From NCBI GenBank assembly GCA_017547525.1, contig JAFYPL010000010.1, forward strand, positions 26,141 to 90,140: DNA of 64,000 nt. The letters are read 5' to 3'. Each line of letters opens with the position of its first letter. Positions within the stretch are counted from its first letter, which is position 1. A model generated the notes under the pieces. The model saw only the letters and a program-made list of their open reading frames with translations. It was not told where the DNA came from and did no database searches. Positions 62,581 through 64,000 of this stretch are shown piece by piece. The position numbers and the translations under genes are program-made. This DNA comes from Oscillospiraceae bacterium. GTDB taxonomy: Bacteria; Bacillota; Clostridia; Oscillospirales; Ruminococcaceae.

Positions 62581-64000
62581 TTTCCGTCCATAATGTCATA
62601 GAGTAAATTGGCGGGGAGTATGCCGATGTGATTGTAGCTGATATCTACATCCTGTACTCTGTGTCCGCTGGACTTGTCCGGTGCGTGAACATATACGGCT
62701 TTCACCATATCGTTCAGCACATCGGGAGTCAGCTTCTCAATGTACAAGTGCTTCTTCGCCAAGCGGATGAAGTTATCGACACTCTCCACATGATTTTCTT
62801 GGTTCTGTATTTCGTTTTCAAGCATTTCAATCTTGGCTCTCAGTTCTTCCTGTTCGTGCTCATAATCATCAGACAACATCTGAAAACGAGCTTCGGACAG
62901 TTTCCCGTTGACCATATCCTCATAAATACGCTTGAACAACCTGTCCAGTTCAGCCAGACGGTTTTCGGATTTCTGTAAGGTTCGCTTCTTGGCAGCAAGC
63001 TCTTTCTTGGCTTCAGCAGTTCGCTTTGCGCCCATTGCCTTGCGGAACTCGTCCTCATAGTTTGCGATACAGAGGAAAAGCAAACGCATATGCTGCAAAG
63101 TGCCTTCCTCCAATACAACCGCACGGATGAAGTGAGTTTCGCAGACATCCTTGCCCTTTTTACGGGAAGTAGAGCATACAAAGTGGTCTTGCCTTGTTTC
63201 AAAACTGTTGCTCGTACAGTAGTACAATTTCTCACCGCAATCAGCACAGTGAACGAGACCGGAGAACATATTGCTCTTTCCTGTTCTGGTGGGTCTGCGT
63301 TTGTTCTTGCGAAGTTCCTGCACACGGGCGAAGGTATCTTCGTCAATAATAGCTTCATGGGTATTCTCGAAAATCTTCCATTGATCGGGAGGGTTTTCGA
63401 GTTTCTTTTTGCTCTTGTACGACAGCTTGCGGGTTTTGAAGTTGACCATGTGACCAAGGTATTCCTGCTTTTCCAGTATGCCGGTGATGGTGCGTGGTGC
63501 CCAAGCATAAGGGTCATCGGGTGTGTTGGCAGGAGCATTTCGTCCCATCTTCATCCAATGAACAGTAGGACAATCTACCTTTGCTTCTCTCAGCTTCTTT
63601 GCAATCTGAGAAGGGCCGTAGCCCTCCATACACCAAGCGAATATCTGACGGACAACAGCTGCGGCTTCATCGTCCACAATCCAATGTCTCTTTGGATTGT
63701 CGGGGTCTTTCATGTAGCCGTAGGGCGGGTTAGTGGTCAGATACTCACCGGATTCGCCTTTCTGCTTCATGGATGCCTTGACCTTTTTACTGCTGTCCTT
63801 GACATAGAATTCGTTGATAATATTCAAGAACGGAGTAAAATCGTTGTCCTGCTGATTGGCGCTGTCCACACCGCTGTTCACAGCGATGAAACGGACATCG
63901 TGTTCGGGGAAAAGCACCTCTGTGTAGATGCCGACCTCCAGATAGTTTCTGCCGATACGGCTCATGTCCTTGGCGAGAATGATGCCAACTTTGTCATTCT
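62571..64000 (-). CDS. Large serine recombinase of an integrated element (5' partial)
   Basis: Site-specific recombinase that would integrate and excise a mobile element. The frame is open to the window edge (codons before 63965 read NDKVGIILAKD), so the N-terminal part including the catalytic serine is outside. Visible are the end of the resolvase domain (KDMSRIGRNYLEVGIYTE), the Recombinase domain (about GESGEYLTTNPPYGY to ILEKQEYLGHM), the zinc ribbon (CADCGEKLYYC, then CSTSRKKGKDVC) and a long coiled coil (AEAKKELAAKKRTLQKSENR). It resembles the TndX/TnpX recombinases of clostridial conjugative or mobilisable elements. Its 3' end faces the chromosome, so the element extends beyond base 64000. 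Base composition is richer in GC than the flank. Confidence 0.93.
   Translation of the reverse strand, partial: NDKVGIILAKDMSRIGRNYLEVGIYTEVLFPEHDVRFIAVNSGVDSANQQDNDFTPFLNIINEFYVKDSSKKVKASMKQKGESGEYLTTNPPYGYMKDPDNPKRHWIVDDEAAAVVRQIFAWCMEGYGPSQIAKKLREAKVDCPTVHWMKMGRNAPANTPDDPYAWAPRTITGILEKQEYLGHMVNFKTRKLSYKSKKKLENPPDQWKIFENTHEAIIDEDTFARVQELRKNKRRPTRTGKSNMFSGLVHCADCGEKLYYCTSNSFETRQDHFVCSTSRKKGKDVCETHFIRAVVLEEGTLQHMRLLFLCIANYEDEFRKAMGAKRTAEAKKELAAKKRTLQKSENRLAELDRLFKRIYEDMVNGKLSEARFQMLSDDYEHEQEELRAKIEMLENEIQNQENHVESVDNFIRLAKKHLYIEKLTPDVLNDMVKAVYVHAPDKSSGHRVQDVDISYNHIGILPANLLYDIMDGKAA

Noticed and set aside
1-64000. tRNA, rRNA and CRISPR loci
   Set aside because: Reading both strands of the intergenic regions showed no tRNA cloverleaf motif such as GGTTCGAATCC, no rRNA sequence and no regularly spaced repeats.

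Overview
The window looks like chromosome of a low-GC (roughly 40%) Gram-positive anaerobe of the class Clostridia, probably in the Oscillospirales/Ruminococcaceae range. The evidence is RNase J, a GdpP-type c-di-AMP phosphodiesterase, CoaX, the GlgC/GlgD pair, Fhs, BofA, SpoIID-like and FtsEX-M23 genes, strong SD sequences, several TTG starts, and no outer-membrane genes. The assignment is an inference from gene content. No rRNA, tRNA or CRISPR array was seen; the one classical RNA gene is RNase P RNA.

Layout. 1-3.8 kb: 3' part of a potABCD polyamine uptake operon. 4-6.2 kb: MarR regulator and mgtE with a long structured leader. 6.2-8.5 kb: a chimeric ABC/DUF3021 remnant, mnmA and rnhA. 8.6-18.4 kb: rnjA, gdpP, rplI, dnaB, tilS, hpt and ftsH, a housekeeping run for RNA decay, c-di-AMP turnover, replication and proteolysis. 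18.5-25.6 kb: a divergent type IIA topoisomerase pair, secG and rnr. 25.7-28.3 kb: an ArsR-controlled two-gene chromate-type transporter, then yaaL, bofA and a GNAT gene. 28.4-31.9 kb: mgtC, cyclophilin, coaX, a DUF4830 gene and rsuA. 32-37.3 kb: a CdaR/PucR-type regulator followed by ftsE, ftsX, an M23 hydrolase and an S41-like protein. 37.3-42.7 kb: an ornithine-cyclodeaminase-like gene, fhs, a cysteine desulfurase and thiI. 42.7-46.1 kb: one 1120-codon ORF joining CinA to an exported SpoIID protein. 46.1-52 kb: threonine aldolase, two nitroreductases, rnpB, a TM2 protein, an RluA-type synthase and a LysM/G5/M23 protein. 52.2-57.7 kb: murA, yycJ, rlmH, a TetR regulator, ccdA-tlpA and a PHP phosphatase. 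57.7-61.8 kb: glgC-glgD-glgA behind a structured leader. 61.9-64 kb: a flavin-reductase-like gene, then the inward-reading end of a large serine recombinase that marks the edge of an integrated element continuing past the window.

Most genes are ordinary housekeeping or envelope genes, but several show unusual architecture. These are the CinA-TM-degenerate sortase B-like-SpoIID fusion, an S41-family protein in the ftsEX cluster whose nucleophile serine is replaced by tyrosine, a PotD with a C-terminal membrane anchor instead of a lipobox, and an mgtE leader that does not look like an M-box and has its SD buried in an 11-bp hairpin behind a Fur-like box. Cell-wall remodelling is a recurring theme: FtsEX with M23 and S41 proteins, the LysM-M23 protein, SpoIID and MurA.
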